A stretch of 44,203 nt of DNA, from positions 1 through 44,203 of the forward strand of contig JAVKIA010000020.1 of NCBI GenBank assembly GCA_031459715.1, in the 5' to 3' direction. The notes below the pieces were generated by a model that worked only from the letters and a program-made list of their open reading frames with translations, was not told the origin of the DNA and did not search any database. This stretch comes from Armatimonadota bacterium. GTDB lineage: Bacteria > Sysuimicrobiota > Sysuimicrobiia > Sysuimicrobiales > Humicultoraceae. A program made the position numbers and the translations under genes. The stretch's first letter is position 1. Each line of letters begins with the position of its first letter. This document shows, piece by piece, positions 8,966 through 17,561 of this stretch.

Positions 8966-10377
8966 CCCGGCCGGTGACCCTCTCCCTGGCCGAGCTGGCG
9001 CGCGCTGTGGGGGCGCGTGTTTATCCTCCCGGGGTCGAGCGCGACCTGCAGGTCCGTACGGTGCGCGGGGTCTCCACCGACAGCCGCACCGTGCAGCCGG
9101 GCGACCTCTTTGTGGCCCTGCGCGGGCCCCGGACCGACGGCCACCGCTTCATCGGCGCTGCGGCGGCCCGCGGGGCGGTGGGGGTGGTGGCCGCAGTGCT
9201 CCCCGAGGAACCGAAGCCTGGGGTCCCGGTCCTGCTGGTCGGCGACACCCTGCGCGCCCTGGGGGCCATCGCCGCGCGCTACCGGCGGGAGCTGGCGGCA
9301 CAGGTTGTCGGTGTCACCGGCAGCGTGGGCAAGACCACGGTGGTGGCGCTGGCGGCTGCGGTGCTGGCGCAGCGCTACCGGGTGGTATGCTCCCAGGAGA
9401 CCTGGAACGCGGAGATCGGCGTCCCGCTTACCCTCCTGCGGGCCACGGGAGACACCGAGGTGGTGGTGGCGGAGATGGCGATGCGTGGCCTGGGGCAGAT
9501 CCGCGAGCTCGTGGAGATGGCCAGACCGCGCATCGGCGTCGTCACCAACGTCGGGGAGACCCACCTGGGGCTGCTGGGATCCGTGGAGCGCATCGCCCGG
9601 GCCAAGGCCGAGCTGGTGGAAGGCCTGCCGCCGGAGGGCACCGCCGTCCTGAACGCCGACGATCCCTGGACTGGCTACCTGACCGCTCTGGCCCCCTGCC
9701 GCATCCTCCGGTTCGGACTGTCGCCGGAGGCAGAGGTGCGCGCGGAGCAGGTGGTGGCGGCCGGCCGGGGATGCACCTTCCGCCTGGTCGTGGGGACGGA
9801 GACCGCGGAGGTCCACCTGCCGCTGCCCGGGCGGCACAACGTGGGCAACGCTCTTGCGGCAGCAGCGGTCGGTACCGTCCTGGGTGTGCCCATCGATGCC
9901 CTGCGTGCTGGGCTGGAACGGGCCCCGCAGCCATCCCGGCGCCTGCAAGTGGAGGAGGTGGGGGATCTCCTCATCATCAACGATACCTACAACGCCAGCC
10001 CGCGCTCGGTGCGTGCCGCGCTGGAGGTTCTGGAAGGACTGGCGGGAGGGCGCCGCCGCGTGGCCATCCTGGGGGACATGCGGGAGCTGGGTGACGAATC
10101 GCCCCGCCTGCACCGGGAGATCGGTCTGGAGGCGGCTCGACGGGGAACGGCGCTGATCCTGACTGTCGGCCCCGAGGCCAGCGCGCTGGCGGAGGGCGCG
10201 CGGCAGGTGACGGGATCCGAGGTCTTCCACTTTCCCGACCGCGAGGCGGCGGTGGCACTCCTGCCTGCGCTGCTCCGCCCCGGTGACGTCATCCTGGTGA
10301 AGGGGTCGCGAGCGATGGCCCTGGAAGCGGTGGTGGAGGCGTTGCGCGACCTGGCGACCTCCCTGCTCCGAAGGTGA
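8962..10377 (+). CDS. murF: UDP-MurNAc-tripeptide:D-Ala-D-Ala ligase MurF
   Basis: Final cytoplasmic Mur ligase, adding D-Ala-D-Ala to make UDP-MurNAc-pentapeptide. The 471-residue product has the N-terminal domain (DSRTVQPGDLFVAL), a canonical P-loop (GVTGSVGKTTVV), the central WNAEIGVPLTLL and GVVTNVGETHLGLLGS motifs, PGRHNVGNALAAAAVG, and the C-terminal NDTYNASPRSVRAAL. Unlike the neighbouring murE and murD-like genes, its GKT motif is intact. The start at ATG 8962 overlaps the murE stop by 4 nt; GTG 8950 upstream in frame is less likely. Its stop overlaps mraY (GTGA). Confidence 0.95.
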   Translation: MTRPVTLSLAELARAVGARVYPPGVERDLQVRTVRGVSTDSRTVQPGDLFVALRGPRTDGHRFIGAAAARGAVGVVAAVLPEEPKPGVPVLLVGDTLRALGAIAARYRRELAAQVVGVTGSVGKTTVVALAAAVLAQRYRVVCSQETWNAEIGVPLTLLRATGDTEVVVAEMAMRGLGQIRELVEMARPRIGVVTNVGETHLGLLGSVERIARAKAELVEGLPPEGTAVLNADDPWTGYLTALAPCRILRFGLSPEAEVRAEQVVAAGRGCTFRLVVGTETAEVHLPLPGRHNVGNALAAAAVGTVLGVPIDALRAGLERAPQPSRRLQVEEVGDLLIINDTYNASPRSVRAALEVLEGLAGGRRRVAILGDMRELGDESPRLHREIGLEAARRGTALILTVGPEASALAEGARQVTGSEVFHFPDREAAVALLPALLRPGDVILVKGSRAMALEAVVEALRDLATSLLRR

Positions 10378-11336
10378 CCGGCGTGGAGCGGGCGGCACTG
10401 GCCGCGGTCCTGGCCGCCGCGCTCGTCCTTCTGGGCGGACGCAGGGTGATCGCCGGGCTGGCCGCGTGGAACGTTCGCCAGGCCATCCGGGAAGACGCCC
10501 CGGCGCGTCACCGCGACAAGGCTGGGACGCCTACGCTCGGCGGGCTCCTGCTGGTGGGGGCGGCGGTCCTCGGCACGTTGGCGGCCGCCCCGCCCACGCC
10601 TGCGGTGGCGCTGGTGCTTCTGATGATGCTGGGATTCGGCGGTATCGGCCTGCTGGACGACGTCCTCAAGGTGCGCCGCGGACGCAACCTGGGCTTGCGC
10701 GCCCGGGAGCGCCTGGCCGCGCAGGGGCTGCTGGCCGCCGGGGCGGTCCTGTACGTGAGCCGCTTTGTGGCGGACGGGTCCACCCTGGCCCTCCCCTGGA
10801 CGGGCAGGGTGGAGCTGGGGTGGATCTACGTGCCCTTCGGCATGGCCTTCATCCTGGGCTTCGTGAACGCGGTAAACCTGGCTGACGGGCTGGACGGGCT
10901 GGCGGCGGGCCTATGCGCCATCGCGGCTGGAGCCTACGCGGCCATCGCCTTTCACCTGAGGCAGCCCGGCCTGGGGCTGCTGGCGGCGGGCCTGGCCGGC
11001 GCGTGCATCGGGTTCCTCTGGTTCAACGCCCATCCCGCCCAGGTGTTCATGGGAGACGCGGGGAGCAACGCGCTGGGGGCGGGGCTGGCAGGACTGGCCA
11101 TCCTGACGAAGACGGAGCTGGTGCTGGTCGTGGTCGGGGCGGTGTTTGTGGCCGAGGCGCTTTCCGTGCTGGCCCAGGTGGCCTACTTCAAGGCCACCGG
11201 CGGGCGGCGCATCTTCCGCATGAGCCCGCTGCACCACCATTTCGAGCTGGCCGGGTGGACGGAGCCTCAGACGGTGACCCGTTTCTGGCTGCTGGCCGTC
11301 CTGGCCGCGCTGGCGGGGCTGCTGGTAGTTTTCTGA
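10374..11336 (+). CDS. mraY: Phospho-N-acetylmuramoyl-pentapeptide transferase MraY
   Basis: Integral membrane enzyme that transfers phospho-MurNAc-pentapeptide to undecaprenyl phosphate, forming lipid I. The 320-residue product has about ten membrane helices and the family motifs KAGTPTLGG, the Asp pair with Lys in GLLDDVLK (D95, D96, K99), NAVNLADGLDGL, FNAHPAQVFMGDAGSNALG and the C-terminal SPLHHHFELAGW. It is slightly shorter than E. coli MraY (about 360), with a short N-terminus. GTG start overlaps the murF stop by 4 nt. A 35-bp gap containing GGAGGGAGAGG separates it from the murD-like gene. Confidence 0.95.
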   Translation: MTGVERAALAAVLAAALVLLGGRRVIAGLAAWNVRQAIREDAPARHRDKAGTPTLGGLLLVGAAVLGTLAAAPPTPAVALVLLMMLGFGGIGLLDDVLKVRRGRNLGLRARERLAAQGLLAAGAVLYVSRFVADGSTLALPWTGRVELGWIYVPFGMAFILGFVNAVNLADGLDGLAAGLCAIAAGAYAAIAFHLRQPGLGLLAAGLAGACIGFLWFNAHPAQVFMGDAGSNALGAGLAGLAILTKTELVLVVVGAVFVAEALSVLAQVAYFKATGGRRIFRMSPLHHHFELAGWTEPQTVTRFWLLAVLAALAGLLVVF

Positions 11337-11371
11337 GCGGTAGGCGGGACTGGTCGAGGAGGGAGAGGCAG

Positions 11372-12835
11372 GTGGACGCCCTTGGGCTGCGCGGGAAGGC
11401 CATCCACGTGATTGGGGCTGCGGGCACCGAGGGGTCTGCAGTGATCGACTTCCTGCTTTCCCACGGCGTCACCACCATCACCGGGCACGACCTCAGTGCG
11501 TCCTCCGAGCAATTTGCGGAGACCTTCTATCGGACGCACCAGTGGCTCCCTCCCGAGGGGCGGCAGGGGGCGCTGGCCCGATTTCTGGACTCCCCGGTGC
11601 GGATCCGCTACCGCGACGACTACCTGGCAGGGATCGAGGAGGCGGACCTGATAGTGGTACCACAGTCCTGGTTCCGCCATCCGGAGAATGCCCCCCTGCA
11701 CGCGCTGCGGGCCCAGGGCGTGCCCTTCACCTCTATGACCCGCCTCTTCTTCCAGACCTGTCCCTGCCCCATCATCGGGGTTACCGGGACCAACGGCAAG
11801 TTCACCGTCGTCACCCTGATCTCTGAGATGTTGCGGGCGGCCGGGTGGACTGTCTTCTGCTCCGGCAACGACCGCAGCCACGTGCCCATGCTCTACTTCC
11901 TGGACCGGATCACCCCCCGGGCCTGGCTGGTGCTGGAGATCAGCAACCGGCAACTGGTGGACCTGGATCGCAGCCCGCACATCGGGGTCGTCACCAACGT
12001 GGTGCCCCATCACCTGGACGACCACGGGACCATGGAGGCGTACACGCAGGTGAAGGCCACGCTGATCCGCTACCAGGAGCACGGGGACCACGCCGTCCTG
12101 AACCGTGACAACCCGCTGACGGCGGCCATGGCCCAAGAGGCCCGCGGGCAGGTCTGGTGGTTCAGCGCCGGGGGAGCCGTGCCCCAGGGAGCGTACCTCG
12201 ACGGAGAGGTGCTGCGGCTGGCCGGCGGGGGCGCGCCGGCGATCCTGCCGGCCGCCGAGCTTCTCCTCCCCGGGGGGGCCATGGTGGAGAACGCCCTGGC
12301 CGCCTGCGCCGCCGCGGCCATCATCGGCGTGCCCCCCGGGATCATGGCAGGCGTCCTGCGAGAGTTCCGCGGCCTCCCGTACCGGTTTCGCCGGGTGGGG
12401 GAGTACCGCGGGATCGCCTTCTACGAGGACTCGCTGGCGACCAACCCCACGGCTGCGGCTGCGGCCATCCGCAGCCTGGACCGGCCCTTCTTCCTCATCG
12501 CCGGGGGCTTCCGCCGGGGCGCCGTCCCCGAGGACTTCCGGCCCATGACCGATGCGCTCGTTGCCTCAGGGCGCTGCCGCGCGGTCTTCCTCATTGGCTC
12601 CACGGCCCGGGCGCTGGCCTACGCGGTGGAAGCGCTTCCTCCGCCGCGTCCGCCCGCGGTCATTGCCGGAACGCTGGAGGCGGCGATGGCGGAAGCGGCA
12701 CGTCTGGCCCGGCCCGGGGAGGCGGTCCTGCTCTCTCCGGGGTGTGAGTCCTTCGACCAGTTCGCCGACTACCGCCAGCGGGGGGACCGCTTCCGCGCCC
12801 TGGCGGAGGAGTTTGCCACGGCCGGGGCCAAGTAA
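11372..12835 (+). CDS. murD: Divergent Mur ligase in the MurD position
   Basis: By position (mraY-X-ftsW-murG) and architecture this is the D-glutamate-adding ligase MurD: Rossmann-like N-domain (KAIHVIGAAGTEGSAVI), P-loop domain (GVTGTNGKFTVVTL), NVVPHHLDDHGTMEAY with likely carbamylated K228, and C-domain with FYEDSLATNPTAA and LSPGCESFDQF. The length of 487 residues is slightly above normal. Several conserved positions differ. The P-loop has K143-F144 instead of K-T. DSLATN has L355 where MurD has lysine (E. coli K319). GGFRR has R382 at the K348 position. Y467 replaces F422, and the usual SSFQLE reads SNRQLV. S460 (E. coli S415) and T357 (T321) are retained. GTG start follows AGGAGGGAGAGG. 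No other murD candidate is in the window, so it probably serves as MurD, perhaps with altered substrate recognition. Confidence 0.8.
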   Translation: MDALGLRGKAIHVIGAAGTEGSAVIDFLLSHGVTTITGHDLSASSEQFAETFYRTHQWLPPEGRQGALARFLDSPVRIRYRDDYLAGIEEADLIVVPQSWFRHPENAPLHALRAQGVPFTSMTRLFFQTCPCPIIGVTGTNGKFTVVTLISEMLRAAGWTVFCSGNDRSHVPMLYFLDRITPRAWLVLEISNRQLVDLDRSPHIGVVTNVVPHHLDDHGTMEAYTQVKATLIRYQEHGDHAVLNRDNPLTAAMAQEARGQVWWFSAGGAVPQGAYLDGEVLRLAGGGAPAILPAAELLLPGGAMVENALAACAAAAIIGVPPGIMAGVLREFRGLPYRFRRVGEYRGIAFYEDSLATNPTAAAAAIRSLDRPFFLIAGGFRRGAVPEDFRPMTDALVASGRCRAVFLIGSTARALAYAVEALPPPRPPAVIAGTLEAAMAEAARLARPGEAVLLSPGCESFDQFADYRQRGDRFRALAEEFATAGAK

Positions 12836-12862
12836 GCACCAACTGAATACCGCTGACCTCTC

Positions 12863-14008
12863 ATGGACGCCGTACCGCGCCGTTTCCCGGACGTCTACCT
12901 CTTCTCCGCCACCGTCGCCCTGATCGGTATGGGTATCGTCATGATCTACAGCTCCAGTGCCATCGTCGCTCTGGAGTGGTTCGGGGACCCTGCTTTCTTT
13001 CTGAAGCGGCAGCTGCTGTGGGCTGCTCTGGGGCTGGGCGCCATGTACGTGACGCTGACCGTCCACTACCCGCGCCTGCGGCAGCTAACCCCGGGGCTGC
13101 TGCTTGTGGGGTTGCTGGCTCTGGCGGTGGTGTTGCTTCCGGGGGTGGGGCGGGAAGCGGGCGGAGCGCGGCGCTGGCTGGTGCTGGGGCCGGCGACCTT
13201 CCAGCCGGCGGAGGCGGCCAAGCTCATCCTCATCCTCTACCTGGCCAGCTATCTGGACACCCGGGGGGCCGCCATCCGTCAGTTCCGCGTCCTGCGCCCC
13301 CCGGTTCTGGTCACAGCCACGCTGTTCCTCCTTGTGGCTGCCCAGCCCGACATGGGGACAGCCCTGCTCCTGGTGGGGATCGCCGGTGCGATGCTCTTCG
13401 TAGGGGGCGCCAGCCTGTGGCACCTGGGAGGCGCATTTCTGGCCGGGCTCCCCGTCCTGGCGGCCGTGACCGTGCTGGAGCCCTACCGCGTGCGCCGGCT
13501 CATGGCCTTCCTCAATCCCTGGCGTGACCCCCGAGGGAGCGGCTTCCACGTCATCCAGTCGCTTCTGGCGTTGGGGTCGGGTGGGCTCCTGGGAGTGGGA
13601 CTAGGTGCGAGCCGGCAGAAGTACTTCTACCTCCCGGAGCGGCACACCGACTTCGTCTTTGCCATCCTGGGGGAGGAGCTGGGACTAGTGGGGGCGGCGG
13701 CGGTGATTGGCCTGTTTGCTTTCATCGCCTACAGGGGGCTGCGCATCGCCCGCTCGGCACCGGACCGGTACGGGGCGCTGCTCGCCGCCGGGATTACCAC
13801 CAGCATCGTAGGGCAGGCAGCGGCCAACATCGGGGTGACGGCGGGAATCCTCCCGGTCACTGGCGTCCCTCTGCCGTTTGTAAGCTTTGGCGGCTCCTCT
13901 CTGCTGATGACCTGCCTGGGGGCGGGGATCCTGTTGAACATCTCCCAGTACGGTGCCCGTCGCAGCCCGAAGGCGCTCCCATGGCATCCGGCCAGGGAGG
14001 TGGAGTGA
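12863..14008 (+). CDS. ftsW: Septal peptidoglycan glycosyltransferase FtsW (SEDS)
   Basis: SEDS-family polymerase that builds glycan strands from lipid II at the septum together with FtsI. The 381-residue protein has about ten membrane helices; GARRWLVLGPATFQPAE and QPDMGTALLL are family motifs, and LPERHTDFVFAILGEELG contains D263, matching the catalytic Asp of E. coli FtsW (D297). PLPFVSFGGSSLL closes the fold. The ATG at 12863 lacks an obvious Shine-Dalgarno sequence. Context (murD-like before, murG after) favours FtsW over RodA. Its stop codon is immediately followed by the murG GTG. Confidence 0.94.
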   Translation: MDAVPRRFPDVYLFSATVALIGMGIVMIYSSSAIVALEWFGDPAFFLKRQLLWAALGLGAMYVTLTVHYPRLRQLTPGLLLVGLLALAVVLLPGVGREAGGARRWLVLGPATFQPAEAAKLILILYLASYLDTRGAAIRQFRVLRPPVLVTATLFLLVAAQPDMGTALLLVGIAGAMLFVGGASLWHLGGAFLAGLPVLAAVTVLEPYRVRRLMAFLNPWRDPRGSGFHVIQSLLALGSGGLLGVGLGASRQKYFYLPERHTDFVFAILGEELGLVGAAAVIGLFAFIAYRGLRIARSAPDRYGALLAAGITTSIVGQAAANIGVTAGILPVTGVPLPFVSFGGSSLLMTCLGAGILLNISQYGARRSPKALPWHPAREVE

Positions 14009-15211
14009 GTGGGCACCGCGGGGGACCTGCGGCTGGTCATCGCTGGCGGGGGGACGGGAGGTCACCTCTACCCGGGGATCGCCGTGGCCGAGGTGGCACA
14101 GGCACGCCTTGCCGCCCGGATCCTGTTCATGGGCGGGGCGCGGCTGGAGGCGCGCGTGCTGGGCCCGGCCGGGTGGGCCTTCGTCCGGGTGGCCTCCCGC
14201 CCGCTGCCGCGGCGGGTGGGCCCCGCTGCTATCTGGTCGCTGGGGGTGAACGCTGCGGGGACGCTGCAGGCACTTGGCCGCCTGCGGCGCTTTTCGCCGG
14301 ATGCGGTGCTGGCCACCGGCGGGTACGCCGCCGCTCCCGTAGGCCTGGCGGCGCTTCTCCTAGGCATCCCCCTGGTGCTGCAGGAGCAGAACATGCTCCC
14401 CGGCCTGGTCAACACCTGGCTTGCCCGCTGGGCCAGGGCAATTTCCGTCCCGGCCCAGGTGCCCGGATTCCCCGCGGGCCGCACCGTCGTCACCGGCGTG
14501 CCCGTGCGTCCCAGCGTCCTGCGTGGAGAGCGGGACCGCGCCCGGCGCAGGTTTGGCCTCGACTCCGGGCGCTTTACCGTCCTGGTGCTGGGTGGCAGTC
14601 AGGGGGCGGTGCGCCTCAACCGCGCGGTGGGCGAGGCCGCTACGCTGATGATGTACGAGCCGATCCAGATCCTGCACCAGACGGGCGGCGACCACCTGGA
14701 GTGGGTGCGACGGGAGATCGGGCACCGAGAGCACGTGGGCCCCCCGGTCATCCGGCAGATCCCCCTGGCGTTCATCGAGGAGATGGGCGACGCCTACGCC
14801 GCCGCTGACCTGGTGGTCTGCCGGGCGGGCGCCTCCACCCTGGCCGAGGTCACGGCCTGGGGGCTGCCCGCCATCGTGGTCCCTTATCCCCATGCAGCGG
14901 GCCGGCACCAGGACGCCAACGCCAGCCGGCTGGCCGCGGCAGGCGCGGCCGAGGTCATTCCTGATGCAGAGCTGACGGGGCTGCGCCTGCAGGAGCACAT
15001 CCGTGGGCTGGTCCACGACAGGGTGCGCCTGCGGGCCATGGCGGAAGCCAGCCGTCGCCTGGGCCGTCCCGCCGCCGCGGCCCGCGTCCTCGACCTCCTG
15101 CTGGCCGCCACGGGACGGTCGCCGCTTGAGCCTGCCGCTTCCTCAGGGGCCCCGGGGTCCTCCGGCAGGCGCTCCGGGCGGGTGCTGCCAGCGACGCGGC
15201 TGCCCGGGTAA
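14009..15211 (+). CDS. murG: UDP-GlcNAc:lipid I N-acetylglucosaminyltransferase MurG
   Basis: Peripheral membrane GT28 enzyme that converts lipid I to lipid II. The 400-residue product has the glycine-rich acceptor loop GGGTGGH (residues 13-19), ATGGYAAAPVGLAA, LVLQEQNMLPGLVN, VTGVPVRPSV, LVLGGSQGAVRLN, the nucleotide-sugar site CRAGASTLAEVTAWGLP and PYPHAAGRHQDANA. It is longer than usual (about 360) because of a low-complexity tail of about 30 residues (SSGAPGSSGRRSG), which may be dispensable or a misread end. GTG 14009 directly follows the ftsW TGA, with GGGAGGTGG at 13995-14003 as ribosome binding site. Confidence 0.95.
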   Translation: MGTAGDLRLVIAGGGTGGHLYPGIAVAEVAQARLAARILFMGGARLEARVLGPAGWAFVRVASRPLPRRVGPAAIWSLGVNAAGTLQALGRLRRFSPDAVLATGGYAAAPVGLAALLLGIPLVLQEQNMLPGLVNTWLARWARAISVPAQVPGFPAGRTVVTGVPVRPSVLRGERDRARRRFGLDSGRFTVLVLGGSQGAVRLNRAVGEAATLMMYEPIQILHQTGGDHLEWVRREIGHREHVGPPVIRQIPLAFIEEMGDAYAAADLVVCRAGASTLAEVTAWGLPAIVVPYPHAAGRHQDANASRLAAAGAAEVIPDAELTGLRLQEHIRGLVHDRVRLRAMAEASRRLGRPAAAARVLDLLLAATGRSPLEPAASSGAPGSSGRRSGRVLPATRLPG

Positions 15212-15248
15212 CCCTGGTGGGTGCCGTGCGTCAGGTGGGCAAGACCGC

Positions 15249-16631
15249 ATGATCGACGAGCAGCAGCACGTCCACTTCGTGGGCATCGGCGGTACGGGGA
15301 TGAGCGCCCTGGCCGAGGTGTTGCTGGCACGCGGCGCCGCCGTCTCCGGATGTGACATCCGGGCCTCCGAGGCTACCCGGCGACTGCAGGCCCGTGGAGC
15401 GGTGGTGCGCATCGGCCACAGCCCCGCTCACCTGCAGGGGGTGGACCTGGTAGTGGCTTCGCGGGCGGTGCGGGCGGAGAGCGTGGAGCTCCTGGCGGCG
15501 CAGGGGCGCGGCCTCCCGGTCTGGCACCGCGCTGAGCTGCTCGGCCGCCTGATGCGTGACGCCCGCTCCATCGCGGTGGCCGGGACGCACGGCAAGACCA
15601 CCACCACGGCCATGGCGGCGGCGGTGCTGGTCGCCGGCGGTCTGGACCCCACTGCGCTGATCGGCGCCGACGTGGTGACGCTTGGGGGCAACGCGCGGGT
15701 GGGCACCTCGCCCTGGATGGTGGCGGAGGTGGACGAGAGCGACGGCTCGCTGCTCCACGTGGCGCCGTGGGCGGCGGTGGTGACCAGCCTGGACCTCACC
15801 GACCACGCCGACTTCTACGGGTCGCCCGAGCACCTGGAGCGGACCTTCCGCCGGTTCCTGGAGGGGATCAAGGCGGACGGCTTCGCCGTGATCAGCGCCG
15901 ACCACCCCATCGCCGCCCGCATGGCCTCGGTGCCGCGCGTCCCGGTGGTCACCTACGGGCTGGGAGGAGGAGCCGAGCTGGCGGCGGAGGTTGAGGAGCT
16001 GCGCGGCCCGGCCAGCCGCGCCGTGCTGCGGCGCCGGGGAAGACGGTTGGGCAGGCTGAGCCTGCAGGTCCCCGGGCGGTACAACGTGGCCAACGCCCTG
16101 GGGGCCGTGGCGGTGGGCCTGCAGGTGGGCGTTTCCTTCCACACCATCGCTGCGGCGCTGGCCGCCTTTCGCGGCGTGCACCGCCGCTTCGAGATCCGCG
16201 GGGAAGCGGACGGCGTCCTGGTCGTGGACGACTACGCCCACAACCCGGTGAAGGTGGCGGCCGTGCTGCGGGCGGCCCGGGAGTGCTGGCCGGGACGGCG
16301 GGTGGTGGCCCTCTTCCAGCCGCACCGCTACACGCGGACGCGGGCCACCTACGCGCAGTTCGCCGATGCCTTCCGCGACGCCGACCAGGTGGTGATCACG
16401 GAGATTTACCCCGCCGACGAGGAGCCCATCCCCGGAGTCAGCGCCGCCCTGATCGTGGACGCGGTGCGGCGGCACCGGCCCGTGGACTTCGTCCCGTCAG
16501 CGGAGGAGGCGGTCGAGCAGGTTGCGCGACGCGCCCGGCCCGGCGACCTGGTGCTGACGATGGGCGCGGGGGACATCGGGACGGCGGCGGACCGCCTTCT
16601 GGAGCGGCTGCGCGCCCGGGTGTGGCCGTGA
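15249..16631 (+). CDS. murC: UDP-MurNAc:L-alanine ligase MurC
   Basis: First Mur ligase, adding L-Ala to UDP-MurNAc. The 460-residue product starts with the dinucleotide-like loop HFVGIGGTGMSALA, then an intact P-loop (VAGTHGKTTTTAMAA), AEVDESDGSLLH, SLDLTDHADFYGS, PGRYNVANALGAVAVG, RRFEIRG, DDYAHNPVKV and FQPHRYTRTR, all MurC hallmarks. ATG 15249 is chosen because family alignment starts here; the frame is open upstream over murG, but those residues are murG read in another frame. It ends with a GTGA overlap with murB. Confidence 0.95.
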   Translation: MIDEQQHVHFVGIGGTGMSALAEVLLARGAAVSGCDIRASEATRRLQARGAVVRIGHSPAHLQGVDLVVASRAVRAESVELLAAQGRGLPVWHRAELLGRLMRDARSIAVAGTHGKTTTTAMAAAVLVAGGLDPTALIGADVVTLGGNARVGTSPWMVAEVDESDGSLLHVAPWAAVVTSLDLTDHADFYGSPEHLERTFRRFLEGIKADGFAVISADHPIAARMASVPRVPVVTYGLGGGAELAAEVEELRGPASRAVLRRRGRRLGRLSLQVPGRYNVANALGAVAVGLQVGVSFHTIAAALAAFRGVHRRFEIRGEADGVLVVDDYAHNPVKVAAVLRAARECWPGRRVVALFQPHRYTRTRATYAQFADAFRDADQVVITEIYPADEEPIPGVSAALIVDAVRRHRPVDFVPSAEEAVEQVARRARPGDLVLTMGAGDIGTAADRLLERLRARVWP

Positions 16632-17542
16632 CGCGACCAGGCACGGTCACTCTCGAAGCGGAGCTGCGGCAGCGGGCGAGGGATGTGCGTCCCGGCGAGC
16701 CCCTGTGGAAGCATGTCTCCATGCGCATCGGTGGCCCGGCCGACCTCCTGGTGATCCCCCGTAGCCTGGAAGAGCTGCGGGAGGTGGCCACGTTCCTCTT
16801 CGCTCGCGGAGTCCCCTTCGTCACCCTGGGGCAGGGATCCAACGTCCTGGTGGCGGACGCGGGGGTGCGCGGGGTCGTCATCAAGGTGGGAAAGGGGGTC
16901 GACGGGGTCCGATTTGCCGGGGCGCAGGTGGAGGCTGAGGCCGGTCACGGGCTGCCGCACCTGGCGCAGGCGGCGGCGCGGCGCGGCCTCGCCGGCCTGG
17001 AGTTCGCCGCTGGCATTCCCGCCTCGGTGGGCGGAGCGGTAGTGATGAACGCCGGAGCCCACGGGCATGCCATGAGCGAGGTCGTGGAGCGGGTACGGGT
17101 GGTGAGCCCCCGGGGAGAGGAGATGCTGTCTGCTGCCGAGCTGGGGTACGCCTACCGGACCTCGGTGCTGCAGCATCGCCCGGCGGTGGTGCTGGAGGCG
17201 CAGCTGCGGCTGACCCCGGCTCCGGCCGCCGAGGTACAGCGGCGCATGGACGCCTGGCTGGCACAGCGCAGCGCCACCCAACCCATCGGCCCACCCAGTT
17301 CCGGGTGCGTCTTCCGTAACCCTGAGGGAGACCACGCCGGACGGCTGATCGACGCCGCCGGGGCGAAGGGTCTGGCCGTGGGCGACGCGGTGGTCTCACA
17401 GGTCCACGCCAACTACATCGTCAACCGTCACCGAGCCACCGCTGCTCAGGTGCTGGCGCTGATCGAGCAGGTGCGGGAGCGCGTACGCCGCTGCGCCGGC
17501 GTGGAGCTGGAGCTGGAGATCAGGTTGCTGGGGGAGTTCTAA
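16628..17542 (+). CDS. murB: UDP-N-acetylenolpyruvoylglucosamine reductase MurB
   Basis: FAD-dependent reductase that makes UDP-MurNAc. The 304-residue product is a type II (short) MurB: N-terminal KHVSMRIGGPADLLV, FAD-binding GQGSNVLVADAGVRG (68-82) and AGIPASVGGAVVMNAGAHG, then SSGCVFRNP (224-232) and DAVVSQVHANYIVN. The proton-donor position, serine in E. coli (S229), aligns with C227 in the GCVFRNP motif; a cysteine there is chemically plausible. GTG start overlaps the murC stop by 4 nt, so upstream coding in this frame is a shadow of murC. Confidence 0.94.
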   Translation: MTRPGTVTLEAELRQRARDVRPGEPLWKHVSMRIGGPADLLVIPRSLEELREVATFLFARGVPFVTLGQGSNVLVADAGVRGVVIKVGKGVDGVRFAGAQVEAEAGHGLPHLAQAAARRGLAGLEFAAGIPASVGGAVVMNAGAHGHAMSEVVERVRVVSPRGEEMLSAAELGYAYRTSVLQHRPAVVLEAQLRLTPAPAAEVQRRMDAWLAQRSATQPIGPPSSGCVFRNPEGDHAGRLIDAAGAKGLAVGDAVVSQVHANYIVNRHRATAAQVLALIEQVRERVRRCAGVELELEIRLLGEF

Positions 17543-17561
17543 CCTGCGTTTCGTCCTGCTG

